A stretch of 64,000 nt of DNA from Streptomyces ferrugineus (GCF_015160855.1 NZ_CP063373.1:1674001-1738000), one strand, 5' to 3'. Numbered from the stretch's first letter, positions 43,858-53,227 are shown. A program made the numbers and translations. Notes: generated by a model from the sequence alone, not told the origin.

Positions 43858-44328
43858 GTGCGGAAGAACTTGAGGGTGGCGGCCTACGCCATATGCGTAC
43901 GTGACGGGCAACTCCTCCTCGCCCGCTCCCCGGCACCCGGCGGCGGCTTCGAGTGGGTGCTGCCCGGCGGCGGCATGGAGCACGGTGAGGATCCGTACGA
44001 CACGGTCGTGCGGGAGGTCGAGGAGGAGACCGGCTACCGCTTCGAGCCCACCGGGCTGCTGGGCCTGGACTCCGTCCGGCGCCTGATCCCGGGCCGCATC
44101 CGCCGGGGAGTCGACCATCATGGCGTGGCGCTCGTCTACGAGGGCCGGATCGTGGGCGGCGACCTCCGCTACGAGGCCGACGGCTCCACCGACATGGCCG
44201 CCTGGCATCCCCTGGACGGCGTGACGGGGCTGACCCGCGTCCCGATGGTCGACAAGGGACTGGCGTTGTGGCGGGAACGACCGGCGGCCGGAAAAGCTTC
44301 AGTACCCCCGAAGATGAACACTGAGTGA
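43858..44328 (+). CDS. Nudix hydrolase
   Basis: 156 residues. The complete Nudix box is at about 37-59: GGGMEHGEDPYDTVVREVEEETGY (read in two parts, GGGMEHGEDPYDTVV and REVEEETGY), with the REVEEE metal-binding core. An N-terminal strand pair, VAAYAICVRDGQLLLARSP, is typical of MutT-like enzymes that hydrolyse nucleoside diphosphate derivatives; the substrate is unknown. GTG 43858 is chosen. No Shine-Dalgarno is seen; a TATGTA at 43842 could be the -10 of a leaderless message. It is divergent from the S8 protease across 210 bp containing a CGTCCGG/CCGGACG hairpin at 43680-43702. Confidence 0.9.
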   Translation: MRKNLRVAAYAICVRDGQLLLARSPAPGGGFEWVLPGGGMEHGEDPYDTVVREVEEETGYRFEPTGLLGLDSVRRLIPGRIRRGVDHHGVALVYEGRIVGGDLRYEADGSTDMAAWHPLDGVTGLTRVPMVDKGLALWRERPAAGKASVPPKMNTE

Positions 44329-44417
44329 CCGCGTCCCGGCCGTTCGAGGAGCGGCCGTGAACGCGGAAGGTAGTCCAAGATCCACGTACGGTGATCGGCG
44401 CTGCGCGTTGCCGCCCC

Positions 44418-44439
44418 GTTCATGCGCAGGTCATTCCCG
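44418..44439 (+). promoter_or_regulatory. PHO-box-like direct repeat
   Basis: Two adjacent 11-mers, GTTCATGCGCA and GGTCATTCCCG, resemble the Streptomyces PhoP direct-repeat unit (G-G/T-TCAYYYRSG). They sit about 100 bp upstream of the metallophosphoesterase gene, a plausible phosphate-starvation target. Degenerate, so tentative. Confidence 0.4.
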
Positions 44440-44528
44440 GTGCCAACGATCCACAGTGAGCGGGGTGTTCGCATCCGCGACCGCCCCGCGACCACTGCCG
44501 ACGCGTTCGCATTCGGGGAGATCGCGCC

Positions 44529-46319
44529 ATGTCGCGCATACGCTCTGTCGCCAGCTCCGCGCTGGGGATCCACCGCCGTACCCTGCTCGCCGCCACCGGA
44601 GCGGTGACCCTCTCCGCGGGCGTCGGCTACGCCCTGCGGCCCACGCAGAGTGAGGCTGCCACGACCGCCCCCCAGGCCGACACCGCTGCCGCCGGGGCCG
44701 ACGCCGCTGTCGCCGAGGCCCCGGTCGGCGCCTCCCGCAAGGTGCCGGCCGCGCTCGCCCCGTACACCCGCGGCACCACCGTCGCGGGCGTCGCCACCCC
44801 GCAGGGCAGCGGCGGCTACCGCCGGCTCGGCGACGGGCCCGGCTGGAAGCGCGTCGTCCGCGAGAACCTGGCGGCCGCCAAGTCGGGCCGCGAGAGCCGC
44901 CGTACGGCGCTCGCCGCCTTCGTACAGCTCACCGACCTGCACCTGATCGACACCCAGCATCCGCTGCGCCTGGAGTACCTGCGCTCGACGGACGTGCACG
45001 CCTGGCGGCCGCAGGAGGCGCTGACCGTGCCCGGCGCGGTGGCGCTCGTCGAGCGCGTCAACGCGCTGCGGGGCGCCCCCGTCACCGGCGCCCCGCTCCA
45101 CTTCGCCATGACCACCGGCGACAACACGGACAACAACTGCAAGTCCGAGCTGGAGTGGTTCCTGACGGTGATGAGCGGCGGCCGGATCACCCCGAACACC
45201 GGTGACCCGCGGCGGTACGAGGGCGTCCAGAACAGCGGCCTGAAGCTGTACTGGCAGGCCAACGACCGCGTCCGCGACGCCGACAAGCAGCTCGGCTTCC
45301 CGCACATCGAGGGCTTCCTGGCCGCCGCGATCCGCGAGACGCGCAGCCCCGGCCTGAACATCCCCTGGTACTCGACGGTCGGCAACCACGACGCGATGCC
45401 GCTCGGCACCTACGCCTCGCACGGCGACTCCTACCTCACCGACCTGGCCGTCGGCGGCAAGAAGCTCATGAACGCGTCGGCGTCGGACGCCAAGAAGCTC
45501 CAGGACTCCCTCAAGCAGGACAAGGACCCGCGGGGCACCGTCTTCAAGGACTTCCTCAAGGCCCACGCCCGCTCGATGCGCTCGGTCACGCCGGACGAGA
45601 GCCGTGCCCCCTTCACGCCGAAGGAGTACGTCCAGGCCCACCTGGACCCGGCCCACCGCGGCCACGGCCCGGTAGGCCACGGCTACTCGACGGCCAACCT
45701 GGACGCCGGCACCCAGTACTACAGCTTCCGCATCTCCGACGACGTCATCGGCATCAGCCTCGACACCACCGACCCCGGCGGGCACTACGTGGGGTCCATC
45801 GGGGCGGCCCAGTTCAGGTGGCTGGACCGGACGCTGCGCGAGAACAAGGACTCGTACGCGATCGTCTTCAGCCATCACACCAGCGGTTCGATGGACAACC
45901 TGCGCCGCGACCCGGCCCGCCCGAACGAGCGGCGCGTCGGCGGGGCCGAGCTGGTCCAGCTCCTCGCGAGCCACCGCAACGTGCTGGCCTGGGTGAACGG
46001 CCACATCCACAAGAACGTCATCACCCCGCACTCCACCGCCGGCGGGCACGCCTTCTGGGAGATCTCCACCGCCTCCCACGTCGACTTCCCCCAACTCGCC
46101 CGGATCATCGAGGTGGTGGACAACAAGGACGGCACGATCTCGCTGTTCACCACCCTGATCGAGTCCTCGGCCCCATACCGCGCCGACTTCGCGGACCTCT
46201 CCCAGACGGGACTGGCCGCCCTCTACCGCGAGCTGTCCCTCAACGCACCCGGCGCCAGCACGAAGCTCGCGGGTGAGCGGGGGGACCGCAACACGGAGCT
46301 GGTCCTGAAGAAGGGCTGA
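44529..46319 (+). CDS. Exported calcineurin-type metallophosphoesterase (TIGR03767-like)
   Basis: 596 residues. The N-terminus has a twin-arginine-like motif (HRRTLLAATGAVTLSAG) and an Ala-rich signal region, so export is probably by Tat. Metal motifs of the calcineurin fold are all present in order: QLTDLHLID, TTGDNTDNN, STVGNHDAM, FSHHTSG and NGHIHKN. This arrangement and length match the actinobacterial TIGR03767 family. It hydrolyses phosphomonoesters or diesters outside the cell; the substrate is unknown. ATG 44529 has a GGGGAG-type site about 9 bp upstream. A PHO-box-like repeat lies in the 200-bp leader region. Confidence 0.9.
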   Translation: MSRIRSVASSALGIHRRTLLAATGAVTLSAGVGYALRPTQSEAATTAPQADTAAAGADAAVAEAPVGASRKVPAALAPYTRGTTVAGVATPQGSGGYRRLGDGPGWKRVVRENLAAAKSGRESRRTALAAFVQLTDLHLIDTQHPLRLEYLRSTDVHAWRPQEALTVPGAVALVERVNALRGAPVTGAPLHFAMTTGDNTDNNCKSELEWFLTVMSGGRITPNTGDPRRYEGVQNSGLKLYWQANDRVRDADKQLGFPHIEGFLAAAIRETRSPGLNIPWYSTVGNHDAMPLGTYASHGDSYLTDLAVGGKKLMNASASDAKKLQDSLKQDKDPRGTVFKDFLKAHARSMRSVTPDESRAPFTPKEYVQAHLDPAHRGHGPVGHGYSTANLDAGTQYYSFRISDDVIGISLDTTDPGGHYVGSIGAAQFRWLDRTLRENKDSYAIVFSHHTSGSMDNLRRDPARPNERRVGGAELVQLLASHRNVLAWVNGHIHKNVITPHSTAGGHAFWEISTASHVDFPQLARIIEVVDNKDGTISLFTTLIESSAPYRADFADLSQTGLAALYRELSLNAPGASTKLAGERGDRNTELVLKKG

Positions 46320-46409
46320 AAGCCACCCAACCGCCGCATAGATCCTCAACCTTCGTCTCGCACCCCCGGTCGTTCTCCTCGATCGAGCCGAATGCGAGAT
46401 GGGGGAGAT

Positions 46410-47549
46410 ATGACGGTACGCACGACGATGACAGCGGTGACGGCCGCGGTGCTGTCGCTGGCTCTGGCCGGACCGGCGGTCGCGTCGGCCGACAGCAGCG
46501 GGGACTACGGACACCAGGCCACCCGCCGGGCCATGGAGGCAGCCGTCGCCGACGGCGTACCCGGCGTCACGGCCATGGTGCGGGACGGCCGTCGCGGCTG
46601 GTCGGCGACGGCGGGCGTGGGCGACCTGAAGACGGGCAAGCCGCGCTCCCCGCACGACCGCTACCGGGTCGCCAGCATCACCAAGACCTTCGTGGCGACG
46701 GTGCTCCTGCAACTGGAGGCGGAGGGAAAGCTGTCGCTGGACGACACGGTGGAGCAGTGGCTGCCGGGCCTGGTCCGGGGCAACGGCCACGACGGCAGCC
46801 GCATCACGCTGCGCCAGCTCCTGAACCACACCAGCGGCATCTACGACTACCTGGCCGACCCGGCCTTCCAGCAGACGTACATGGCCGCCGAGGGCTTCCT
46901 CCAGCACCGCTACGACCGGAAGGAACCCGAGTACTTCATCGCCATCGCCATGACCCACGAGCCGTACTTCGCGCCGGGCACCTCGTGGCACTACTCCAAC
47001 ACCAACTACGCCCTGGCCGGCCGGGTGATCGAGAAGGCCACCGGCCGCCCCTACGGCGACGAGGTCCGCGACCGCGTCATCAAGCCCCTGCACCTGAGCG
47101 CCACGTCCGTGCCGGGCACCCGTGTGACGGTGCCTCAGCCCAGCAGCCGCGCCTATTCCAAGCTGGCCAGGACGGCGACCGGCCCGACGTACGACGTCAC
47201 CGAGCTGAACCCCCGGCTGGCCTACGGATCCGGCGAGATGATCTCCAGCTCGGCCGACCTGAACCGCTTCTACACCGCGCTGCTGCGCGGCAGGCTGCTC
47301 CCGCCCGAGCAGCTCGCGGAGATGAAGACGACGGTCCGGTCCAGGGGCACGAACGGCTACGGCCTCGGCCTCGTCGAACGCACCCTGAGCTGCGGAGTCC
47401 ATGTCTGGGGCCACGACGGGGGCATCCACGGCTCGAACACGGACGCGGTGACGACGGCGGACGGGCGCCACGCCCTGGCGTTCAACTTCAACGGCGACTG
47501 GTCCGGGGACGCCGACGCGGTGGTGGAGGCGGAGTTCTGCGGCAGGTGA
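46410..47549 (+). CDS. Secreted serine beta-lactamase/D-Ala-D-Ala carboxypeptidase family protein (copy 1)
   Basis: 379 residues. A signal peptide (about 1-27) is followed by a class C/R61-like penicillin-binding fold: nucleophile Ser89 in SITK (Lys92), Tyr195 in YSNTNY, and the third motif HDGG (His about 335) in place of KTG. This HxG variant is that of Streptomyces R61-type DD-peptidases. Probable roles are peptidoglycan trimming or esterase activity. ATG 46410 follows GGGGGAG; an ATG at 46392 is upstream but poorly placed. A closely similar copy follows at 47689, a tandem duplication. Confidence 0.9.
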   Translation: MTVRTTMTAVTAAVLSLALAGPAVASADSSGDYGHQATRRAMEAAVADGVPGVTAMVRDGRRGWSATAGVGDLKTGKPRSPHDRYRVASITKTFVATVLLQLEAEGKLSLDDTVEQWLPGLVRGNGHDGSRITLRQLLNHTSGIYDYLADPAFQQTYMAAEGFLQHRYDRKEPEYFIAIAMTHEPYFAPGTSWHYSNTNYALAGRVIEKATGRPYGDEVRDRVIKPLHLSATSVPGTRVTVPQPSSRAYSKLARTATGPTYDVTELNPRLAYGSGEMISSSADLNRFYTALLRGRLLPPEQLAEMKTTVRSRGTNGYGLGLVERTLSCGVHVWGHDGGIHGSNTDAVTTADGRHALAFNFNGDWSGDADAVVEAEFCGR

Positions 47550-47688
47550 GCGTGGCGTGCCGCGGTTGTCCGAATCTGGCTCAACCGGTGCGAAGCGCCT
47601 CAACCTGAGCACGAACCCCAGAGTCTCCACCCCCGACCACGCTCGACGTGAACGACGACACGTGAACGACGACAAGGGGGAAGAAGAC

Positions 47689-48918
47689 ATGACCGTACGC
47701 ACGGCACGCGCGACCCTGGTGGCGGCGACGGCGGTGGCGTTGTCGCTGGGCCTCGCCGCCCCCGCACTGGCGACGGCACCCGCCGGAGACGGCCACCAGC
47801 CGACCCGCGACGCCATGGCGGCCGCGGTCGAGGCGGGCGTCCCCGGAGTGACGGCGACCGCGCGGGACGGCCACCGCACCTGGTCCGCGACGGAGGGCGT
47901 CGGCAACCTCAAGACGGGCAAGCCGCGTTCGGCCGCGGACCGCTACCGGGTGGGCAGCATCACCAAGACCTTCGTCGCCACGGTGCTGCTCCAACTGGAG
48001 GCGGAGGGGAAGCTGTCGCTGGACGACTCGGTGGAGGAGTGGCTGCCGGGCCTGGTGCGGGGCAACGGCCACGACGGCAGCCGGATCACGCTGCGCCAGC
48101 TCCTGAACCACACCAGCGGAGTCTTCAACTACACGGCGGACGACGACTTCGGCCGCAGGTATTTCCTGAAGGACGGCTTCTTCGAGCACCGCTACGACAC
48201 CAAGACGCCCGAGGAACTGGTCGCCCTCGCCATGACCCACAAGCCGGACTTCGAGCCGGGGACGTCGTGGAACTACTCCAACACCAACTACGTGCTGGCC
48301 GGGATGGTGATCGAGAAGGCCACGGGCCGCGCGTACGGCGACGAGGTCCGCGAGCGCGTCATCAGGCCGCTGCACCTGAGCGCCACGTCCGTCCCGGGCA
48401 CCCGTGTGATGGTGCCGCGGCCCAGCAGCCGGGCCTACTCCAAGCTGGCCGAGACGGCGACGGGGCCGACGTACGACGTCACGAGGATCAACCCGTCGAT
48501 CGCCTACTCGGCCGGAGAGATGATCTCCAACTCCACCGATCTGGGCCGCTTCTACGCCGCCCTGCTGCGCGGCAAGCTCCTCCCGCGCGAGCAGCTCGCC
48601 GAGATGACCACGACCGTTCCCCTCGACGACACCAACGGCTACGGCCTCGGCCTGATGAAGACCGAGCTGAGCTGCGGTGTCACCGTCTGGGGCCATGGCG
48701 GCGGCATCCACGGCTCGATATCGGAGGCGGTCACGACCCAGGACGGCCGGCGTTCCCTCGCCTTCAACTTCAACGGCGACTGGTCGGGGGACACGGTGGC
48801 GGTGGTCGAGGCCGAGTTCTGCGGAAAGGATGGAAAGGCTGGAAAGGCCGGAAAGGGGGGCAAGGGTGAGGCGATCGAGCCGACTCGGACACGCGGTATG
48901 ACGTTCATGCACCCGTGA
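47689..48918 (+). CDS. Secreted serine beta-lactamase/D-Ala-D-Ala carboxypeptidase family protein (copy 2)
   Basis: 409 residues, paralogue of the preceding gene. It has a signal peptide, SITK (Ser90/Lys93), YSNTNY and HGGG motifs. Long blocks are identical between the copies, for example LPGLVRGNGHDGSRITLRQL and PLHLSATSVPGTRV. It differs in a C-terminal extension after EAEFCGK: a Lys/Gly/Ala run (DGKAGKAGKGGKG) and about 20 more residues, coming from a short purine-rich repeat near 48829-48863. ATG 47689 has AAGGGGGAAG upstream; the 139-bp gap to copy 1 has no terminator, so co-transcription is possible. Confidence 0.9.
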   Translation: MTVRTARATLVAATAVALSLGLAAPALATAPAGDGHQPTRDAMAAAVEAGVPGVTATARDGHRTWSATEGVGNLKTGKPRSAADRYRVGSITKTFVATVLLQLEAEGKLSLDDSVEEWLPGLVRGNGHDGSRITLRQLLNHTSGVFNYTADDDFGRRYFLKDGFFEHRYDTKTPEELVALAMTHKPDFEPGTSWNYSNTNYVLAGMVIEKATGRAYGDEVRERVIRPLHLSATSVPGTRVMVPRPSSRAYSKLAETATGPTYDVTRINPSIAYSAGEMISNSTDLGRFYAALLRGKLLPREQLAEMTTTVPLDDTNGYGLGLMKTELSCGVTVWGHGGGIHGSISEAVTTQDGRRSLAFNFNGDWSGDTVAVVEAEFCGKDGKAGKAGKGGKGEAIEPTRTRGMTFMHP

Positions 48919-49111
48919 TGTCCGTACTGTCTGCCGTGCGGCGCCACGGCAGGCGGAGCGGGCCGTTCGCGGCGAGAAGCGCCAGCCCCTCGTCCAACTG
49001 GAGGCCGGGGCACTTCGGGGCGACGGGGACCGACCTGCCGCTCCCCAAAGTGATCAGGCCCCAGGCCAGGGGGAGCAGGAACAGCATCAGTAACACGCCG
49101 CGGAATCTCAT
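48905..49111 (-). CDS. Small membrane-anchored protein
   Basis: 68 residues, not recognised. One N-terminal hydrophobic helix (VLLMLFLLPLAWGLITLG) is followed by a short outside segment with one Cys (APKCPGLQLDEGLALLA). The reading frame overlaps the 3' end of the beta-lactamase-like gene by 14 bp on the other strand. ATG 49111 is chosen; a GTG at 49147 would extend it by 12 residues. The Shine-Dalgarno is weak. Coding status is uncertain, but the signal-anchor-like composition argues for a real gene. Confidence 0.5.
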   Translation of the reverse strand: MRFRGVLLMLFLLPLAWGLITLGSGRSVPVAPKCPGLQLDEGLALLAANGPLRLPWRRTADSTDITGA

Positions 49112-49147
49112 CCGGGCCAACCTAGGGCCTGCCCCGGCCGATGACAC

Positions 49148-49187
49148 GAGGAGGGGCCGCCGGCGTCAGGCCCGGCGGCCCCTCCTC
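49148..49187 (-). terminator. Strong hairpin terminator
   Basis: A 16-bp perfect stem (GAGGAGGGGCCGCCGG and complement) with an 8-base loop, 33 bp after the DUF559-like gene stop on the minus strand. Confidence 0.8.
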
Positions 49188-49219
49188 TCCCCTCCTGGCG
49201 CTGCCTTCGCGGTCCGTCA

Positions 49220-50281
49220 CTACCTCGGCAGCACCACGACATACGCGGCCGGCTCCCGGTCCGCCGCCGCCATCAGGGCCGTACGGACCACCGCCGCCTG
49301 CTGCTCCACCGCGTCCCGCAGCTTCTTCGGGGTGATGTGGACGACCGTGATGCCCAGACGCTCCAAGTGCTCGCGCTTGCGGGCGTATTCGGACCACAGG
49401 GCGTCGTCGTCCTGCCGGAGGCCCTGCCGGGGTGCGCGGGTGTCCAGCTCCACCGCCACCGCCTGCTCCGGCCAGTACGCGTCCAGGCCGCCGAGGTGGG
49501 GGCCGCCCGGCAGCCGCAGGTCCACGTTCCAGACCGGGTCGGGCAGGCCGTACTCGTGGACCATCGCGTACAGCCGGTCCTCCGCGATGGCGCGGCCCTC
49601 GGCGAGCAGGGAGTCCACCGCGTCCACCACATGGGGGCGGGACAGCAGCTTCGCCTGGTTCAACTCCCGTACCACCGAGGCCGGTTCGCAGTGACCGGCG
49701 CGGACGGCCTCGGTCAGCAGGCGGCGTACGGCGCTCGCGTCCGTGAGTTCGGCGACCGCGTCGGCCAGGGCGCGCGGGACCGGCGCCACCGGGAGGCCGG
49801 TGACCTGCTGGGGCGTGGGGAGCGCGGCGGTGCGCAGGATGCGGGCGCAGCCCGTGGAGCGCAGCCGGCGCATACGGGGAACCAGGACGTCGATGGTGTC
49901 CAGGGCGGTGAGCGGCGGGGTGGCCGAGAAGCCGTGCAGGGTCAGCGCCGCGAGGCCCGTGATCATCGCGTCGGCGTAGGCGGGGGCGGCGCGCCCCTGG
50001 CCGGCGTCGGGCTGGGACGGCACACCGGGCGAGCGCTCCCGCGCCGCGTACATCAGCACCGCGTGCAGCCGTTCCTCGCTGGTCGGCGGGCCGGGGTGGA
50101 GGAGATAGACGCCGGGGAGGAACTGCTGCCAGGGGCCGCCGGGGCGGCACTGCTCGCTCATCTCGGCGGGCGCGACCCCGTGCGACTTGAGCTGGGCGGT
50201 CGTCATGACACGGCGGTGCACCTCGGAGAGGTGGCACAGCGGGCGGGGGGAGAGGGGGGAGAGCGGGGTGTTGTGGTTCAT
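49220..50281 (-). CDS. AbiEi/DUF559-like protein
   Basis: 353 residues. The N-terminus (about 25-65, VMTTAQLKSHGVAPAEMSEQCRPGGPWQQFLPGVYLLH) resembles the winged-helix start of AbiEi-type antitoxin/regulator proteins. The C-terminal third (WNVDLRLPGGPHLGGLDAYWPEQAVAVELDTR, then YARKREHLERLGITVVHITPKKL) has the D-x(n)-E-x-D layout of DUF559, a small PD-(D/E)XK/Vsr-like nuclease fold. No toxin partner is next to it. Such orphan fusion proteins are frequent in actinobacteria and their role is not established. ATG 50281 is used; ATG 50206 is an alternative. Confidence 0.72.
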   Translation of the reverse strand: MNHNTPLSPLSPRPLCHLSEVHRRVMTTAQLKSHGVAPAEMSEQCRPGGPWQQFLPGVYLLHPGPPTSEERLHAVLMYAARERSPGVPSQPDAGQGRAAPAYADAMITGLAALTLHGFSATPPLTALDTIDVLVPRMRRLRSTGCARILRTAALPTPQQVTGLPVAPVPRALADAVAELTDASAVRRLLTEAVRAGHCEPASVVRELNQAKLLSRPHVVDAVDSLLAEGRAIAEDRLYAMVHEYGLPDPVWNVDLRLPGGPHLGGLDAYWPEQAVAVELDTRAPRQGLRQDDDALWSEYARKREHLERLGITVVHITPKKLRDAVEQQAAVVRTALMAAADREPAAYVVVLPR

Positions 50282-50395
50282 GACCCGGAGGCTTCCGTGC
50301 CCGATCCGCTCGCTAACCGCTGTTACACGTCCGTCGGAAAATGCGGACAATCCAGCGCTAAAGGACGGGTGTTCGGATGCCGAGTAGGCAGGGAA

Positions 50396-50428
50396 AACCC
50401 CTGGTCCGATCGGGTGGGACCAGGGGTT
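50396..50428 (-). terminator. Intrinsic terminator of the second aminopeptidase gene
   Basis: A 12-bp perfect stem (AACCCCTGGTCC / GGACCAGGGGTT) with a 9-base loop. Read on the minus strand it is followed by TTTTCCC, a genuine T-run, about 60 bp after the stop at 50491. Confidence 0.88.
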
Positions 50429-50490
50429 ACGGCTGCTATTGCCTGAATTCCGTAACGGTCACGCAGGGCCGTGATCTTTGGCCAAAGGTA

Positions 50491-53079
50491 TTAGGAGGTT
50501 GACGCCGCCGTCGCGTCGCACGCCTGCCCCCGCAGCCCCCGCGCCAGATCGTCCCGCGCCTCCAGCACCAGCCGCCGCAGCGCCGGAGCGGCGTCCTCGT
50601 GCGCCGCGAGCCACGCGTCCGTCGCGTCCAGCGTGGCCTGCGACTGCTGCAGCGCCGGGAACAGGCCCCGCACCACGTCCATGCCGATCTGGATGGACCG
50701 CTCGGCCCACACCCGCTCGATGGCCGCGAAGTACTTCTCGGCGTACGGCGCGAGCAGCTCCCGCTGCGTGGGCCGGCCCCAGCCCGCGATCGTCGCCTCG
50801 ACCAGCGCGTTCGACAGCGCGTCCGACTCCACCACCTGCGCCCACGCCTGCGCCTTCACCGCCGCCGACGGCCGGGCCGCCAGACAGCGCACCTGATGGC
50901 GCTTGCCGGAGGCCGTGTCGTCCCGGGCCAGTTCGGCGGCCAGCTCCTTCTCGCCGACGACGCCGTGCGTGGCCAGCGTGTCCAGCAGCGCCCAGCGCAG
51001 CTCCTGGTCGACCTCGAGACCGTCGACCGCCGCCGAGCCGTCGAGCAGGCCCGACAGCAGCTCGAAGCCGGGCTCGTCGGTCACCCGGGCGAAGAACCGG
51101 GCCCACGCCAGCTGGTGTTCGCTGCCGTGCTCGGCGGCGTGGAGCTGGGTCACCGCGCCCTGCGTGAGCAGCCGCGAGCCCTGCTCCCGCCAGTCCGGCG
51201 CCACGTAGTGCGTCAGCGCCGACTCGGCCCACGCCTGCAGCATCTGCAGCACACCGATGTCGGACTCCCGGCCCGCGAACCTCAGCACCAGATCGATGAA
51301 CTCCCGCGCCGGCAGCAGCGCGTCCCGCGTCATGTTCCACAGCGCCGACCAGCACAGGGCCCGGGCGAGGGGGTCGGTCATGTCGCCGAGCGCGGCCCGC
51401 AGCGTCGCCAGCGACGTGTCGTCGAAACGGGTCTTGCAGAACGTCAGGTCGTCGTCGTTGACCAGCACCAGCTCCGGCGCCTGGGCCCCCGTCAGCTCCG
51501 CCACCACCGTCCGCGCGCCGTCGACGTCCGTCTCGGCCTGCGCGTACCGCTCCAGCGCGCCCTCCCGGCCGCGCCGGTACAGGCCGACCGCCACCCGGTG
51601 CGGGCGCAGTTCAGGGTGCGACTCGGCGGCCTCCTGCAGCACCGCCAGCTCGGCCACGTGCCCGTCCGCGTCCAGCAGCACCTGCGGGGTCAGCGAGTTC
51701 ACGCCCGCCGTCTGCAGCCACGAGCGCGCCCACGCCGCCATGTCCCGCCCGCTGGTCTCCTCCAGCACCGACAGCAGATCGCCGAGCCGTGTGTTGCCGT
51801 AGGCGTGCCGCTTGAAGTAGCGCCGCGCGCCCTCCAGGAACGCGTCCTGTCCGACGTACGCCACGAGCTGCTTGAGCACGGAGGCGCCCTTGGCGTAGGT
51901 GATGCCGTCGAAGTTGAGCTTGGCGTCCTGCAAGTCACGGATGTCCGCCGTGATCGGGTGCGTCGAGGGCAGCTGGTCGGCGCGGTACGCCCATGCCTTG
52001 CGGCGGTTGGCGAAGGTGATCCAGGCGTCCTTGAAGCGGGTCGCGCCGACGCATCCGAAGGTGCCCATGAAGTCCGCGAAGGACTCCTTCAGCCACAGGT
52101 CGTCCCACCACACCATGGTGACCAGGTCGCCGAACCACATGTGCGCCATCTCGTGCAGGACGACGTTCGCCCGGCCCTCGTACGAGGCCTGCGTCACCTT
52201 GCCCCGGAAGATGAACTCCTCGCGGAAGGTGACCAGCCCCGGGTTCTCCATCGCGCCGAGGTTGTACTCGGGCACGAACGCCTGGTCGTACTTGCCGAAC
52301 GGGTACGGATAGTCGAAGTGGTCGTGGAAGAAGTCCAGGCCCTGCTTGGTGACCAGGAAGATGTCGTCGGCGTCGAAGTAGGGGGCGAGGCCCTTGCGGC
52401 ACATGGCGCCGAGCGGGATCCGCAGGGTCGTGCCGTCGGGCAGGGCGCGCTCGTAGGAGTCCGTGACGTGGTGGTACGGGCCCGCCACGACACAGGTGAT
52501 GTACGTCGAGATCGGCTTCGTCTCCGCGAACCTCCAGATCCCGTCCGCGAGTTCACCGGCCCCGTTGCTCCACACCGTCCACCCCTCCGGCGCCCGGACC
52601 TCGAACCGGAACGGCGCCTTGAGGTCCGGCTGCTCGAAGTTGGCGAAGACCCGGCGCGAGTCGGCCGGCTCGTACTGCGTGTAGAGGTAGACCTCGCCGT
52701 CCTCCGGGTCGACGAAGCGGTGCAGGCCCTCTCCCGTGCGGGAAAAGGCGCACTGGGCGTCGACCACCAGCTCGTTGTCGGCGGCCAGGTCCTCCAGCGT
52801 GATCCGCGAGCCGTCGAAGACCTCGCTCGGGTCCAGGTCCCGGCCGTTGAGGGAGACGGCCGTCACACTCGGCGCGATCAGATCCGCGAAGCTGGTCGCG
52901 CCGGGCTCGGCACACCGGAAGCGGACCGTGGTGACCGAGCGGAAGGTGCGCGCCGCCCCGCTTTGGTCGTCTCCGTCACCGAGGGCGGACCGCACGTCGA
53001 GGGACACGTCGTACCCGTCGACGGCCAGCAGGGCGGCCCGCTCCCGGGCCTCGTCGCGGGACAGATTCTCACCGGGCAC
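50491..53079 (-). CDS. M1-family aminopeptidase N, second copy
   Basis: 862 residues, colinear with PepN at 34414-36990 from the first residues (MPGENLSRDEARERAALLAVDGYDV against MPGTNLTREEAQQRAKLLTVDSYEI, shown in part) to the C-terminal ERAP1-like domain. GAMEN is at about 275-279, the zinc site HEMAH at 309-313 and the third ligand Glu332 in KESFADF; all catalytic residues are intact. No signal peptide. GTG 53079 is preferred, 9 bp after GAGGGA; the GTG at 53088 touches that site. Why two cytoplasmic M1 enzymes are kept is unclear; substrate specificity probably differs. Confidence 0.94.
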   Translation of the reverse strand: MPGENLSRDEARERAALLAVDGYDVSLDVRSALGDGDDQSGAARTFRSVTTVRFRCAEPGATSFADLIAPSVTAVSLNGRDLDPSEVFDGSRITLEDLAADNELVVDAQCAFSRTGEGLHRFVDPEDGEVYLYTQYEPADSRRVFANFEQPDLKAPFRFEVRAPEGWTVWSNGAGELADGIWRFAETKPISTYITCVVAGPYHHVTDSYERALPDGTTLRIPLGAMCRKGLAPYFDADDIFLVTKQGLDFFHDHFDYPYPFGKYDQAFVPEYNLGAMENPGLVTFREEFIFRGKVTQASYEGRANVVLHEMAHMWFGDLVTMVWWDDLWLKESFADFMGTFGCVGATRFKDAWITFANRRKAWAYRADQLPSTHPITADIRDLQDAKLNFDGITYAKGASVLKQLVAYVGQDAFLEGARRYFKRHAYGNTRLGDLLSVLEETSGRDMAAWARSWLQTAGVNSLTPQVLLDADGHVAELAVLQEAAESHPELRPHRVAVGLYRRGREGALERYAQAETDVDGARTVVAELTGAQAPELVLVNDDDLTFCKTRFDDTSLATLRAALGDMTDPLARALCWSALWNMTRDALLPAREFIDLVLRFAGRESDIGVLQMLQAWAESALTHYVAPDWREQGSRLLTQGAVTQLHAAEHGSEHQLAWARFFARVTDEPGFELLSGLLDGSAAVDGLEVDQELRWALLDTLATHGVVGEKELAAELARDDTASGKRHQVRCLAARPSAAVKAQAWAQVVESDALSNALVEATIAGWGRPTQRELLAPYAEKYFAAIERVWAERSIQIGMDVVRGLFPALQQSQATLDATDAWLAAHEDAAPALRRLVLEARDDLARGLRGQACDATAASTS

Positions 53080-53227
53080 GGGTGGCACTCCCTCAGGTGG
53101 TGTTCAGTATGCGGACGGCCCGATCCTGCCATGCGCCCCCGGCCCGCGACATCGGGGAATGGCCGGGGGAGCTGGGATGTTTCCCCAGAGGTTTGTGCTG
53201 AGACTCGCTTGCCTTCCGAGGAGAGAC

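Noticed and set aside
44169..47921. 1250-codon minus-strand frame across Nudix, phosphoesterase and beta-lactamase genes
   Set aside because: It spans three well-supported plus-strand genes and has no recognisable domain.
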